From Neoscytalidium dimidiatum (lineage: Eukaryota; Ascomycota; Dothideomycetes; Botryosphaeriales; Botryosphaeriaceae): a stretch of 64,000 nucleotides of DNA. This document shows, one piece after another, positions 34,554 to 48,120 of the stretch. Numbering within the stretch: position 1 is the first letter of the stretch; the number at the start of each line of letters is the position of its first letter. Position numbers and translations under genes: made by a program. Under the pieces are notes generated by a model. The model saw only the letters and a list, made by a program, of their open reading frames with translations, was not told where the DNA came from and searched no databases. The stretch lies in contig CM074703.1 of assembly GCA_037367355.1 (NCBI GenBank), positions 2,294,001 through 2,358,000 on the forward strand, given 5' to 3'.

Positions 34554-35461
34554 AGGAGAAATGAGGAAGGAACATGATTGAGGATATGCTGTACAGTACC
34601 TTGTATATAGACACGGCGTTTGGGATGTGCTAGGATACCTGTCCGCATAAATATGAGGCGGCTCGAAAATGCAATGTTTGCGAATGCTACCTTCCGAAAC
34701 CAACAAGAACTGTGGGCGACAACAGTGATTACGCTTTTTGAACGGTAAATTAGCGGCGGTCCCACAGTCATGAAACAGCAGAGGAGTCCGAATGCAGGTA
34801 TTGTGCAATATTGGTGACTGTTACGTCCGGATGACTGCTTTAACTGCTCGTGATGCGTTATTTGGAGTAGAACTGCGTGGATCTTTGATCTAACTGTGTT
34901 TCAAGAGATGGCTTCTTCTGCTACCAGCCACGAGAGCGGCAAGCGCGGCTCACGGCATATGACCAGAGATCATGCAGAGCTCGTTAATGAAAGTCGTGAT
35001 GGAGAGATGAGCGATTGGTGGCAGAAGAAGGAAAAAATAAAAAAAAAAACACCGTCACGCCATGTGCGAGCTCCCGATGAGCGTGCAGGAAGGGTGGGGC
35101 GGACCGGCAACGGCGGATCCACCGTGTCGCATGTCGGATGCCTTATGCTGGCAGCCGAACGGCGAGAGAACGGCGGCCGAAGGAGAAAACACCACGCTGG
35201 CAGATGGACGGCGATGGAAGCGAGTGAAAGAGGCAGGCGGTGATGACAAGGACAGAGTGAAACACGGCGTGGATGCGGCTGCAGCGCTCCAGCCTTACCG
35301 CAAAAACGTCGGCGCGCGGCGGCTTGGCGCAGCGCACAGGCACGTCGCTGGCGTTGCTGGCGAGCTGAGGCCCCCGCAACTTCGACGCGCATCTCTCCCC
35401 GCTGCCTTCCACCGCCGCTTCCGTCGCGACTGCTGCCACCGACTTTCGCTCCGTCGCAGCC
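34554..35461. other. Intergenic, promoter of the GCN5 gene
   Basis: About 0.9 kb between two tandem + genes. It contains one copy of a 19-bp sequence repeated near 42.1 kb (34822-34840). No gene supported. Confidence 0.5.
34822..34857 (+). repeat. Short dispersed repeat, copy 1
   Basis: tacgtccggatgactgctt (34822-34840) recurs exactly at 42092-42110. For the next 17 bases the two copies differ at eight positions, all transitions; similarity then stops. Confidence 0.6.
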
Positions 35462-35521
35462 ATGACCACCGCCGTGAAGGATGAGGGTGAGTCCGCCCCT
35501 TTCTTTCTCCAGCATCGCTAG
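35462..35521 (+). promoter_or_regulatory. uORF ahead of GCN5
   Basis: An ATG in good context (CAGCCATGA) opens a 19-codon reading frame that stops at 35519-35521, seven bases before the GCN5 ATG at 35529. It contains a GTGAGT that looks like a donor (35487), but no acceptor nearby joins it in frame to GCN5, so a leader uORF is the simpler reading. It may limit translation of the main frame. Confidence 0.5.
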
Positions 35522-35528
35522 TCTCCCT

Positions 35529-37127
<1,599 letters not shown>

Positions 37128-39681
37128 ATCGGGATTTCTGGCTTTCTGGAAAACTCGATCAGGGACTTGGTGGTGCCCAATGCAATTGTTTGCTTTTCGT
37201 TGGTATGAAATCATGGGGTTGGGCTACTGTGAATCATAAAGATACCCGGCGTTCGGGTCTGAACATTTTTGGGTGGCGTAGGAAAAATACATGAGGCGCA
37301 TGGTGTGGAAAGGGGCAACTTCGAGGCATAACCCGAGACCGGGAATTAAACGCACCCATTGCACCGCGGATTCGGCGCGCGGTTAGTACCCATACTTAGC
37401 GTGTGTACAATGCACCCGACTTTTTTACTTGGGTAGCGCATTATTGCCAATCGAGTGAGCAACCGTGTCTTAATCTGTAGACACTGATGAATACCGCATT
37501 TTACCGAGAAGTCACTTTCACAATATCAGCTATGTACATTTCCTGCAGCGGGACAGACGGTTTGGATGTCAGAAAAAGCCACTTTTCCACAATCCTGGCC
37601 TGCCATAGCATGTTCGACCAGCAACCTAAAGCAGTCACCTTTTGGGCATTGCTGTAGGCGTTGTGGTGGAAGGTTGTTCTCGAGATATTGAAGACTCCTG
37701 TCACACTCCGCAAGCTGGGTGGGGGTAAGGATAACTCAAGTACCGCATGAAAAGGATGCCAATGAGCATCAAAGCGCTATGTCGAAAAATACATTTCTTA
37801 TGGAACATTGATTGCCATCGTTTTCGATGAAGGATTAAGCTTCTCCTATCGTAGGTAGATGTGTAGGGAAGCTGGAAGGCGCTAACAAGGGACCTAAATG
37901 CTTGATCCAGACCGTTCTGTTCTTTGACAGCGCACAATCTGACAGTAACGTGTTGAGTCTAAAATACAACATATCATTCCTAGGAAGCGGGCGCTGTTGT
38001 TTCGTTCCAGTTCAGCCGTAATAATGACTCACCTGCTCAACAAATGGAATGTGCCTCGTGCGTCAGCTATAACCGACGTAGCTGCCCTACAACACGTGAG
38101 ATCCCTTATGCGTCGCGCTACCTGGCGCCTTTTTTTTAAAAAAAAAAATAAAAAGATAACTTCTACGCTAGAGTAGCACCCCAATTCTCTCACGCCCGTG
38201 CACTTGACCTTTTGAAAAGGCGGTTGGACAGACATTTCTAAGAATACGATCGAGAACAGGCTCACTAATCTTCGGTATTTTCCTCGAACACTTGCATCAC
38301 CGCTCAGAGTGAGAGCTAAATATGTCCAGATCATGGGAAGACGTATCTTAAACACCCTCTATGTCGAGTCTCAGTGTTTCATATTACTAGCTGTTGATAT
38401 GGAGCACCTTTGAGATATTTTGGAGTCTATCGTCATCATTCGCCATTATTGGGTCTTGCGTGAGGATTTTGTGCCGTCACTCATGAGCCCAGCGAAGCAT
38501 TGGAATCACACATAGTGGCGTGTGCAAATAGTGGGGATCCAGCGAACAGTCAGCTGTACATCTGGTTCTTAAGCAATGCAATACCCATTGAATGTGCATT
38601 GATAGGAGGCTAAAGGAGTTGCACGGAAGAGAGTAGCTGGTAATATGTCGCCGGAGAACGGTAGGTATAACGATATTCCTGAATCCCGGAAAGCACGTAT
38701 GCGCAACCGGTGATCAGAGCAGCTGCTCCACAAGGTATTATCTAATCATTTCCAAAGGCCAGACTATTAGATTGCTCTGTTTAACACTCACCTGTGTATG
38801 AGTACAGCAGACCCCTTCTTCCTTGTCACAAGTGTTTAATTTGCTTTTGTCGACGGTGCGTCTCTCTATGAATTAGATACTTTGTGCTGGAGTGCAGCAG
38901 TCAGGCTGCCGTTCTCCTTCTGCCGCAAAATTGGTTGGGTTATTGCGGTCACCTAGATTGCAGACTCAATACGGAACATTGAACCGAACAAGATTTTATA
39001 CATGAACAAAAGGTCCTTGCTCACGCTCCGCACGCCAGGGTGATCAATTTCGAGATCTTATTGGTCGATAGGTATACACACGTATGATGAGCGGTTCAAG
39101 TGAGATCGAGCGGACCCCTATCACATGCTTTGGACCCTGTCCACATCGTTCATATCGCATCTCTTCACGAAGTCCATTGCTATTCTCATGACAGCATCAC
39201 ATCGCCCACCCCACAATGGCATCCAGAAAAGTTCCCGAACCCTCCAAAAGACTCATAGCATCATTGTGACGAATGTACGCGAGAAAGGCGTGTCTGCACC
39301 ACTGTAGCACACGTTGCCGAAATCGGAATTAACAAACCCGTATCGGGGGTATACGTACTAAATGCGGGGACGGTCACAAGCATTTGGCGTAGGGAAAAAA
39401 AGGCAATTACAGGAACAAATTCAATTCGCTCGCATGCCCATTGAAAATTTCAATTTGAACTATAAAGCCAAAATAATCACGCAATTGATACGTACTACGC
39501 GGCTAGACAGTTTTCTCAACGAACTATCCGTTTTCCACCTCGTGAAAAACAAATAAGCTCGAAGATAGATAATAGACTGACGAAATCCCTCCAATTGAAA
39601 CTCCTACCCCGCTTTCCCAGACGCAAGGAGACCCACAAATTCCCATAAGAACCCCACCGAGTGGCAACAAGTGCTCAATTT
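37128..39681. other. Gene-free 2.5-kb convergent region, AT-richer
   Basis: Lies between the GCN5 and CPA1 stop codons. It is less GC-rich than the rest of the window and holds only short frames. The composition would fit a decayed insertion, but no transposon motif was seen. Confidence 0.5.
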
Positions 39682-41159
39682 TCAAGCAGCAGCGGCCTGC
39701 ATGGGGGCGGGCTGCTGTGCCGCAGCCCTGTCAAGGTGCTCGTTGTACTCCGGAACGCCCGGGTGCACGCCGACACGCTCCTTGGGGAGCAGGTCGACGA
39801 GGAGCGGGTTGGGCTTGTTGCTCTTACCAGCCGAGAAAACAGACTGGGACTCCTTGTAGGCCCTCACGCAGTCGACGTACTTGTCGAAGAGGTAGGCAGA
39901 GTCAAGCGGGCCACCCTTGGCCTCCGGGTGGAACTGGGCACTGAAAATGGGGCGAGACTTGTGGATCATGCCCTCGTTGGAGCTGTCGTTCAGGTTGACG
40001 AAGTACTCCTTCCACTCGCTGCTCAGGGAGGTGGTGTCCACTGCGTAGCCGTGATTCTGAGAGGTAATGTGGCACTTGCCGGTGGTGAGGTCAAGAGCCG
40101 GGATGTTGTGAGCACGGTTGCCATACTTCATCTTGATGGTGCGGGCGCCGGCGGCGAGAGCGAGAAGCTGGTGGCCCATGCAAATGCCCATGATGGGAAC
40201 CTGGCTGGTCTCAATAAGCTTGCGGAGGTGGTAGACGGTCTCCTGGCAGTGAGTTGGGTCGCCGGGTCCGTTGGAGATGAAGACACCATCGAAGTGGTGA
40301 GCAATCTTGTGAATGGGGTAGTTGTAGGGGAAAGCAGTTACGCTGGCGCCACGGCTAACGAGACTACGAAGGATATTCTCTTTGACACCGCAGTCAATCA
40401 GAGCAACGTGCATGTCGCCGAGGTGCGAGCTAACGTGGAAAGGCTGCTTGGTGCTGACACGGCGGACAAGGTTGATACCCTCGGGGTCGATGTAGGCCTC
40501 ATCTTCATCGGCATCATACTCTTCACCAATAGAAATTCTGGCCAGAGAGGAACCCTGCTCACGGAGGTAGGTGACGATAGCACGGGTATCAACGCCAGAG
40601 ATGGCAGGAACACCCTCCCTCTGGCACCACTCAGCCAGGCTCTCAACAGCTGTCCAGTGGCTATGTTGCTCGGCGACGTCGGCAACGACAATACCAGCGG
40701 CCTGGATGTTGGGCGACTCGAAGTACCTGAGCAGGCCAAACTCGTCCCGGACAGAGGAAGGAACTCCATAGTTGCCAATCAGGGGCTGGGTGAAGACGAG
40801 AATCTGGCCACGGTAGGAGGGATCGGTCATGGACTCAGGGTAGCCGACAAGGGAGGTTGTGAAGACAGCCTCGCCGGAGATGTTCTTCTTAGCACCGAAT
40901 GATTTTCCGGAGTAGATGGGGCCGTTCTGTGCGCAGGCGGTAAGCTTTGACTCCTCGAGATCTGAACCATGTCGGCGGGGCTGCATACCTTGATCGTGAA
41001 TGTGGCACGGTCCCTAGTGATTCCAGCCTTGCGGGCGATGTTGGGGGTGGCGTTGTTGTGGACGGTGGCCATGAAGCGAGCATTGGAGCCGGCCTTTGAG
41101 AGCTGGCCGAAGGCGCCGGTGGGCCTCAGCATCGAGGGCTTCATAAACTTGGAGAACAT
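39682..41159 (-). CDS. CPA1: Carbamoyl-phosphate synthase, arginine-specific small subunit
   Basis: Exons on the minus strand are 41159-40989 and 40926-39682, coding 471 residues. The 62-nt intron joins ATFTIK to [11 protein letters not shown]. The protein is the glutaminase subunit that supplies ammonia to the CPA1/CPA2 enzyme for arginine synthesis in the mitochondrion. The N-terminal ~40 residues are basic, Ser/Ala-rich and acid-free, as expected for a targeting presequence. The small-subunit domain ([23 protein letters not shown]) precedes the class-I amidotransferase, with nucleophile Cys at about 306 in GICMGHQ and the conserved SQNHG and FHPE motifs. It is translated downstream of an arginine attenuator peptide uORF, so arginine-dependent repression is expected. 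Confidence 0.96.
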
Positions 41160-41218
41160 CTTGGGAGTGGTAGTGTGTGATGTGTACTGGCGGCGGGTCG
41201 GGTGTAGTGTAGGTCTCT

Positions 41219-41524
41219 TTAGTTGATAGAGGCCTTCCACAGGTGGTCTACACGGTGGCTAGCGGTCAGTGGTCGTAATGGGCAGCGGGCGGTAGCAGTG
41301 CAATCGTACCAGAGATGTAGTCCTGCAGCAACGAATACGTTAGTCACAATGGCAAAAGACAGTGCAGCGATGGGGCCATGGTTTTGAGGCAGGCCAAATC
41401 GCGGCGGTCTGGGGATTTCTTGCGGCTCGTAGGGCGTAGATAAGGACTCGGGGAATTTGGGCGCTACTGTCAGGGAAGGGCCGGGACGTACCTGAGAAGT
41501 GAAGATGGTCACAGCAGCACGCAT
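41219..41524 (-). promoter_or_regulatory. Arginine attenuator peptide (AAP) uORF, split by two introns
   Basis: Three minus-strand exons, 41524-41492, 41322-41310 and 41247-41219, encode a 24-residue peptide. Residues 1-11 are MRAAVTIFTSQ and residues 12-24 are DYISDHLWKASIN, ending in TAA 59 nt upstream of the CPA1 ATG. The block TSQDYxSDHLW, the 24-residue length and Asp12 coincide with the Neurospora arg-2 AAP, which stalls ribosomes at its stop codon when arginine is high. Introns are 41323-41491 (169 nt, GTACGT) and 41248-41309 (62 nt, GTACGA). With both introns retained the frame remains open to the same stop. The splice model is inferred from the resulting match to the known peptide. 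Confidence 0.9.
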
Positions 41525-43234
41525 TCGCGGAGATGTGTCTGTTGCGTCGGATGGGAGGTGGAGGGATGCAACACTGGTGGTTGCTGTCAATTGGGGTGGG
41601 CGTTTGCTGTTGAGGGCGAGAAGCGAGAAGAGGGATGACTGGAGCGGGCAGAAAAGAAAGAGAGGGCCTGCGCCTTGGCCGGGTGGGGCGCTAGCATCGT
41701 CATTTTTCGCTGGCCCGCGCCCCGACTTCGCAGCGAGTCAGGCCCCGCGTCCGCAGCGACACTTATCTCCATCACTACCTTTGCTAACGTCTTCTGCAAA
41801 TTGATTGCCGCCGCCCGCTGCCACCCAGTCTACTCAATTTTACCTCGTGCAGCCCGGGTCTTGAGCAGCAAGCACTGGCCATGCTCGCCCGCCCGCCCCG
41901 CCGCTCTCTGCTGTTCCACAGCCGCCTTTGTGCCGATTCTTTATCCACGTGAAGCCCCCTCGTCATCGCTTCTGTTTTCTGTGCGCAGTGATGCTACGAG
42001 AATAGTTCCGAGATATTTCAACGTCTAGGTCATCTTACAAGCAGACGAGGCAGTCGTCCAGACGCAAACGCTACCAATATCGCAGGACACGTACGTCCGG
42101 ATGACTGCTTCAGTTGTCTGTGACACAGCCTGGCCGCTGCAGTATATCTGGAGCCGACCTCGTATGTGCAATGCGTCCAACGAGCCGAATGTGTCGACCA
42201 TCAGCTTGCGGGGAGTGAGTCGCGCAGCCTTCGGGAAATTGGTACCTGACCCGCGGAATTCCCGAATGTGGCTGCTTAAGCTCTCGGTCCTGGACACTTT
42301 CTTTACATGAGGCTATTCGCAGCCTCCAAACTATGACACATGAGCATGGATCAACACTTTCCAAATGTGTACGGAAACGACAGTACCCACCTCCGTCGCC
42401 GTCTTGTCTTTCTAAATGGGGCCAAGAGGTCCGTTTGTATGCGGTAAAATGACTAAGCGTCCAGACGAGCCAAGGAGACCCACAGAATGTCCCTTGGGCC
42501 AGACGGAGAGTGATGCCTCTTTTTGCCTGTTGTCTTTCTCCACCTCGCCGGTAGTTGCCGATACTCTTGTACGTTTTCGCGCTCGGGTCCTCACTCCGGG
42601 CTATTGCTGCGTGCCAATGGGCGGAAGGGGATGCGCTGTCCGTATATGCGAGCAGCCCTGGAACCAGCGAAGTATAACGACAGCCTATAGGGAGCTCCTA
42701 CCAGGAGGTAGCCCCAGCGGCAACAGAGAGAAAGTGCTGTCTACTGTTCGGACGCCACTGAAGTCTATTTCTCAAGGGGAAGGATTTTTTGGCTTCGGCG
42801 CCACTTCTACATGGAAGCATTACCTTCTTCGCGCAACCTGCCCGCTCTCGCCCAGCCGCAGCCGCATACGCCATAAGCTTCCCGAAAAGGCAGCTGTGTT
42901 CAATTTTTAATGTTGTATTTCTCGTCCTTCAGCGCTAGTTTCCGCGATCATATGATGGAACCGTGCTGATCGATGCATGGAATTTGCGGGGTACAGGGCA
43001 GCTATTCCGAAAACCCATCCTCTACGCGGAGATGGCGGCCCGTTGCGATTCACCCATCCAATAGACAACCCGCGAGCTGCCTCTGCCCAGATTCGCCAAC
43101 TTCCGAGCATCACCCTGCGGTCACCTCACTTGCTTGGCGAATACATGCCGTTATGCCTGATTTTGGTTCCTTCTCCCAGACCCTGGCGCGGGGCCCGTCC
43201 TTCGACGCCGGCACGGTGCCACCGAAAAATGTTT
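41525..43234. other. Intergenic, divergent CPA1 / GH3 region
   Basis: 1.7 kb between two divergent genes. The left part is the CPA1 promoter and includes GC-rich and CT-rich tracts. Copy 2 of a short repeat sits at 42092-42127. No gene supported. Confidence 0.5.
42092..42127 (+). repeat. Short dispersed repeat, copy 2
   Basis: Exact 19-bp match to 34822-34840, followed by 17 bases that differ from the other copy only by transitions. Confidence 0.6.
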
Positions 43235-43240
43235 TATAAA
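43235..43240 (+). promoter_or_regulatory. TATA box of the second GH3 gene
   Basis: TATAAA lies 70 nt upstream of the ATG at 43310. Confidence 0.65.
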
Positions 43241-43309
43241 CGGCTTGACCAGCCGTGATCTCGGTGAGCCACAAGAGTTCCTCGCCATTGACCCAGTCCC
43301 TCGACCGCA

Positions 43310-45723
43310 ATGGTTTACTCCTACTCCCTCCTTCTGGCTTTTGTCTCTCTTGGCATTGCCACCCCAGTCCGCAGACAAAGTCGGTTTTTCTTCCTTTCCA
43401 TTGTTCTGGGCGATGCCACAATCTAACATAGCCCGATAGGTACTGGGGATTGGGATGCTGCTTATGCTCAAGCGGCGGCATCTCTGGCTCAGCTAAATCA
43501 AGATGAGAAAGTGGGAATAGTCACTGGCGTGGGCTGGCAGAATGGGCCTTGTGTTGGGAATACTTCCCCCGTCTCCAAGATTGGCTATCCATCTCTCTGT
43601 CTGCAAGACGGTCCCCTCGGCATCAGATTCGCGCAAGGCGTCACTGCTTTTCCAGCCGGAATCCACGCGGCTTCGACATGGGACAAGCAATTGATTCACG
43701 ACAGGGGCATTGCCATGGGGGCAGAGGCTAAGGGACTTGGAGTCCATGTTCAACTTGGTCCTGTTGCTGGACCTCTTGGCAAAGTAATTGTCAAATCTAC
43801 ACATAGGATCCCGGACCAGCACTCACTATTCTCAGATTCCTCAAGCAGGCCGTAACTGGGAAGGCTTCGGGCCCGACCCCTACCTCACCGGAATTGCTAT
43901 GCAAGAAACCATCATTGGCATGCAGACCTCGGGCGTACAAGCCTGCGCCAAGCACTACATTGGCAACGAGCAGGAGCTTAATCGAAATACCATCTCGTCC
44001 AACATCGAGGACCGGACTATGCACGAGCTCTATCTCTGGCCCTTCGCCGACGCGGTCAAAGCCGACGTCGCCAATTTCATGTGCTCCTACAACAAGCTCG
44101 ACGGCGTCTGGGCGTGCGAAAACGATCATATCCTCAACGGTCTGCTCAAGGAGGAGCTGGAGTTCCGCGGTTACGTGCTTAGCGACTGGAATGCGCAGCA
44201 CTCGACGGCGCTCAGCGCCAATTCCGGGCTAGATATGACGATGCCGGGCGACGACTTCTCGGGTGGCAACATCTACTGGGGCCCCAACCTATCCGCCGCC
44301 GTCGCGGCCGGCGAGGTCCCGCAATCGCGCCTCGACGACATGGTGACGCGGATCCTCGCGGCCTGGTACTTCACCGGCCAGGACCAGGACTACCCGCCCA
44401 CGCTCTTCAGCTCCTGGAACGGCGGCACGGGCGGCCCGGACGTGCAAGCCGACCACAAGAACGTCGCGCGCGCCATCGCCCGCGACGGCACCGTCCTTCT
44501 GAAGAACGAGAATGGCGCCCTGCCTCTGAAGGCGCCCGCTTCGCTCGCTATCATCGGCCAGGATGCCATCGTCAACCCGGCCGGCGCCAACGCCTGCACC
44601 GACCGCGCCTGCAACACCGGCCACCTGGCCATGGGCTGGGGTTCCGGTACCGCCGAGTTCCCGTACCTGATCGCGCCACTCGATGCCATCCGCCCGCGTG
44701 CGGAGGCGGCGGGCACGACGCTGACGCTGTCGACGACGGACGACCAGGCGAGCGCCGCGAGCGCCGCCGCCGCAGCCGAGACCGCGGTCGTTTTCATCAC
44801 GGCCGACTCGGGCGAGGAGTACCTGACGGTCGAGGGCAACGCGGGTGACCGCATCAACCTCGACCCGTGGCACGACGGCAACGGGCTGGTGGCCGCCGCC
44901 GCGTCGGCGGGGAAGCCCGTCATCGTCGTCGTGCACAGCGTCGGCGCCGTCATCCTCGAGAGCGTGCTCAGCCATGAAAATGTCGTCGCGGTCGTCTGGG
45001 GCGGCATCGCGGGCCAAGAGAGCGGGAATGGGTTGGCCGATGTGTTGTACGGTGATGTGAGCCCGAGCGGGAAGCTGCCGTACACGATCGCCAAGGCGCC
45101 AGATGACTACGGGACGCAACTCGAGAGTGGTGACGATAACTTCGAGGAAGGTCTGTATGTTGATTACAGGCATTTCGACAGGGCGGGAATTGAGCCGCGG
45201 TATGAATTTGGGTTCGGGTTGTGTGAGTTTCTGCCCTCCATTCTACATGACTTCCCACGTTCCCTCATCAAATCAAAAAAAACAACACAAAAAGATTTTG
45301 GGAAGAAGAAAGACTGACGCTAAATTAGCATACACGAACTTCACATACTCCGACCTCGTCGCCACCGCCTCCGCGCCATCTTACGACGCAGCAGCCGCAT
45401 CCGCGGACCCCTACGCGCCTCTCGCCACGGTCACGGCCACCATCACTAACAGCGGCGGCGTTGCCGGCGCCGAGGTTGCCCAGCTGTACCTGTCGCTGCC
45501 CAGTTCGGCCGGCGTCGATGCGCCGGTGCGACAGCTGCGCGGCTTCGACAAGCTCGACCTCGCCCCCGGCGAGAGCGGCGCCGTCGAGTTTGTCCTCCGC
45601 CGCAAGGACGCCAGCTACTGGGACGTCGCCGCCCAGCAGTGGGTGCTGCCGTCCGGTGAGTTCGCGATCGCGATCGGCGCGAGTTTGAGGGACTTAAGGC
45701 TAGAGGGGAGCTTAACGGTTTGA
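43310..45723 (+). CDS. Secreted GH3 beta-glucosidase (short form)
   Basis: Exons are 43310-43379, 43440-43783, 43836-45222 and 45329-45723, coding 731 residues. The signal peptide is MVYSYSLLLAFVSLGIATP. The active-site domain carries [20 protein letters not shown] and nucleophile Asp255 in VLSDW; the sandwich domain and a C-terminal Fn3-like domain (RQLRGFDKLDLAPGESGAVEFVL) follow. It lacks the insert before the Fn3 domain seen in the other GH3 gene of this window, and the two differ throughout, so they are old paralogues rather than a local duplication. The first donor (GTCGGT) is non-consensus, but only this junction gives both a signal peptide and the TGDWDAAYAQA start of the mature enzyme. 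Expected activity: hydrolysis of cellobiose or other beta-glucosides. Confidence 0.93.
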
Positions 45724-45953
45724 TGGGGACTCGATGTGGGCGTAACAATGTTGATCGAGACATGTGGTGTATACGCGTGGCTGAGCAACAAAAGATAAAA
45801 GGCCATCATCATTTCCTCTGCAACAAAAACTTTTCTTCTGTATAGAGTGCGAGAATACATATGAAGATACCGAAATGGTTCGATGCCTCTGAGCCTGCGA
45901 AGGCGAGACTTCTTGGACGGTCGTTCGGGAAAGAAACCAGGCCGCTTCTTCAC

Positions 45954-46831
45954 TCAAATTATTTGATACCCCATGGGGAGAAGGTGCTCCTCCTGCCTCA
46001 CTCGCTTCTCCCTGTCCTTGATCTCGATCTCCAGCGTCCAGTTCTCCCGATCCTGCGCGAACACCTCCCACGTCTTTTCGCCAATGTTTTTCGCGTTGGC
46101 GTTTTTCTGTTCATCCGAAACTATTTCGCACACGACAACGAGAGCGCAGTGCACGCCCTTAGGCCCGAATTCTCGCGCTAGGCTGTGGGTTAAATTGTAC
46201 TGAGCGGCCTTGCAGAGCGATAGGGAGAAGAATTGCGGGTAAGGGTCATTGTGCAGCATCCCGCTGGTGACCAAGAGACTGGGCTTATAGCCAGGCTCGT
46301 CGGTGAGCCTGAGCAGCTGCGGCATGGCCCATTGGGCGGTAGTGTACAGGCCGGTGACTGTGGTCTGAGCGGAATGTTAGCAGCTCAAGTCGCGTGTGCC
46401 TGCTCTACATATAGTGAACTCGGTGTGTGGGAGCTAAGAATTAAGGTGAAAGGAAGTTCACGTGGATGCTGGTGACGCACTTTGAGGTCGGTCTCTATTT
46501 GGTCTACAGGAAACTCCAGAAGCTTGCTCGGACCGACACGAGCGGCATTGAAGACGACACACTCCAGGGGCGTGTCCTCGAGGATCTTGTCGATTTCGGC
46601 GAGGGATATCTGGATCTCTTGGGTATCCGCGAGCTCGGTACAAATAGTATAGACTGAGGGATCGGAGCCGGACTTTTCTTTCACGGATGCAGCGTCTTGT
46701 AGAAGCCTTGATGCATTGCGAGAGAGGAGAACGATTTTATCGAAGCCGTGAGAAGCGAAGGATGCGGCAACATGGACGCCGATGCCAGGACCGGAGCCGA
46801 CCACGACGAGAGCACCATGGTTTTGGGACAT
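45954..46831 (-). CDS. Atypical short-chain dehydrogenase-like protein
   Basis: Exons on the minus strand are 46831-46481 and 46364-45954, coding 253 residues; the 116-nt intron joins TDLK to TTVTGLY. The N-terminal Rossmann motif (VVVGSGPGIGVHVA) and VVFNAARVG (NAG-like) identify the SDR fold. At the active site the usual Tyr-x3-Lys is replaced: the Lys of LSLCKAAQYN is present, but the position four before it is Leu. The C-terminus is charged and ends MGYQII. With the catalytic Tyr missing, normal SDR chemistry is doubtful; it may bind the cofactor or act by another residue. It converges with the GH3 gene 230 bp away. Confidence 0.82.
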
Positions 46832-48120
46832 TGTAACTAAGAGTTCTTTCTGGGATGATTAAAGCTGAGGGCACATTCTAAGGCTAAAAGAGGGAATGAT
46901 GCCTTAAATGCAATCTGCGAAAGCTAGCAACTAGGCTGCTATGTATGATGTCAAGCCGAGGAGCCTCAAGTTAGTGCAAGGGCAGAAACCCCGCACCATT
47001 TTCCAAATAAGGCGATACATAAAAAAGCCACGCCAAGAGTAAGACCAGCCGGCTATCCTAACATCCAACCAGATGAAGAGAAGATGGCCACGGTCCTGCA
47101 TCATCATCCGATTTGGGAATGCTCCACAAAGCTATTGGTGTTCATCTTGATCTCACATTCCTTTTAGAAGCAGTGAGCATCAGAGGAACAATGTTAACAG
47201 GGGAACCTTAGCAAAAAAAAAAAAAAAAATAGGGACCGACCGTCGAAATGGAGTATCATACCCTGTCGGTTACATTCGGTGATTGGTACAGGTTAAGGTC
47301 AACAAGACCATTGCTATGACCGCGATACTGAAATCGTGGACAAAGAAAGGCCTTGGAAATTCGAACCCTTCAGCCCCTAATTGGAAATAAAGCGAAGATG
47401 CAGGATGAGACATTCCAACCTTAAAAAATAATAAGCACCAAGCTGTAAGCTTTGTTTCCGTAGATCGAATGTAACAAACAACGGGCATGAATTCGCACCC
47501 GAAAGTACATCAATGGCAAGAACATCTCATGGTCAGTCACCTGAATTTGACTGCCATTTATCTTGTTAAACATTTACGTCTGGTCAACTACTTCAACCCA
47601 CGGGCAGCTTTGATTACTAGCACGAGAACTTTGGGGCCGATCTCGTATTGGCCTGCAGCTAAGCAAAAGCATGTGGGGAAAGGAGATGGAGTGATGATGG
47701 CATATAGCTACACCGGATAAGATGCGTCAAGGCTTGATAGCCCAGATCTACGGATCGCGACGTGTCTGATGGAGACGATGAAGGTTGAAGTGGGGAGGCG
47801 GTCGCGTGGGAGAGGAGCCAAAAGATCCAGTGGGCTGTGGCCGGGGCCACTATGCGGTCCAAGCTATATGCATCCACGGTGATCCCCCTCGACGCCCAGC
47901 CCTTCACCCCGTACCAACGGTTACCACTCTCTCTGAGTTCTGACCAAGCCTTCTACTGAAGATCTATTTGCTAGCCGAACCCTCAAAGCTTTCACGCTCA
48001 TGATCACCAGTTAGCGACTGTAAACGACGATTTTCCCGCCGCAAGCCTGACGCTCCCGCTCCACACTTAATCACGCAAAGCCACCTTCACCACAACCCGA
48101 CCCAGTCCTAAATCGCGACC
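46832..48120. other. Divergent intergenic region
   Basis: 1.3 kb between the SDR-like gene and the ArfGAP gene, with a poly-A run at about 47214-47229. No gene supported. Confidence 0.5.

Noticed and set aside
35487..35521. Possible first intron joining ATG 35462 to GCN5
   Set aside because: Neither acceptor (35512 or 35521) restores the GCN5 frame, and the introns would be 26 or 35 nt.
39661..40902. 413-codon open frame on the + strand
   Set aside because: It is exactly antisense to CPA1 and its composition follows from the codon bias of the real gene; no domain.
44289..45173. 294-codon frame on the minus strand
   Set aside because: Antisense to the third exon of the short GH3 gene.
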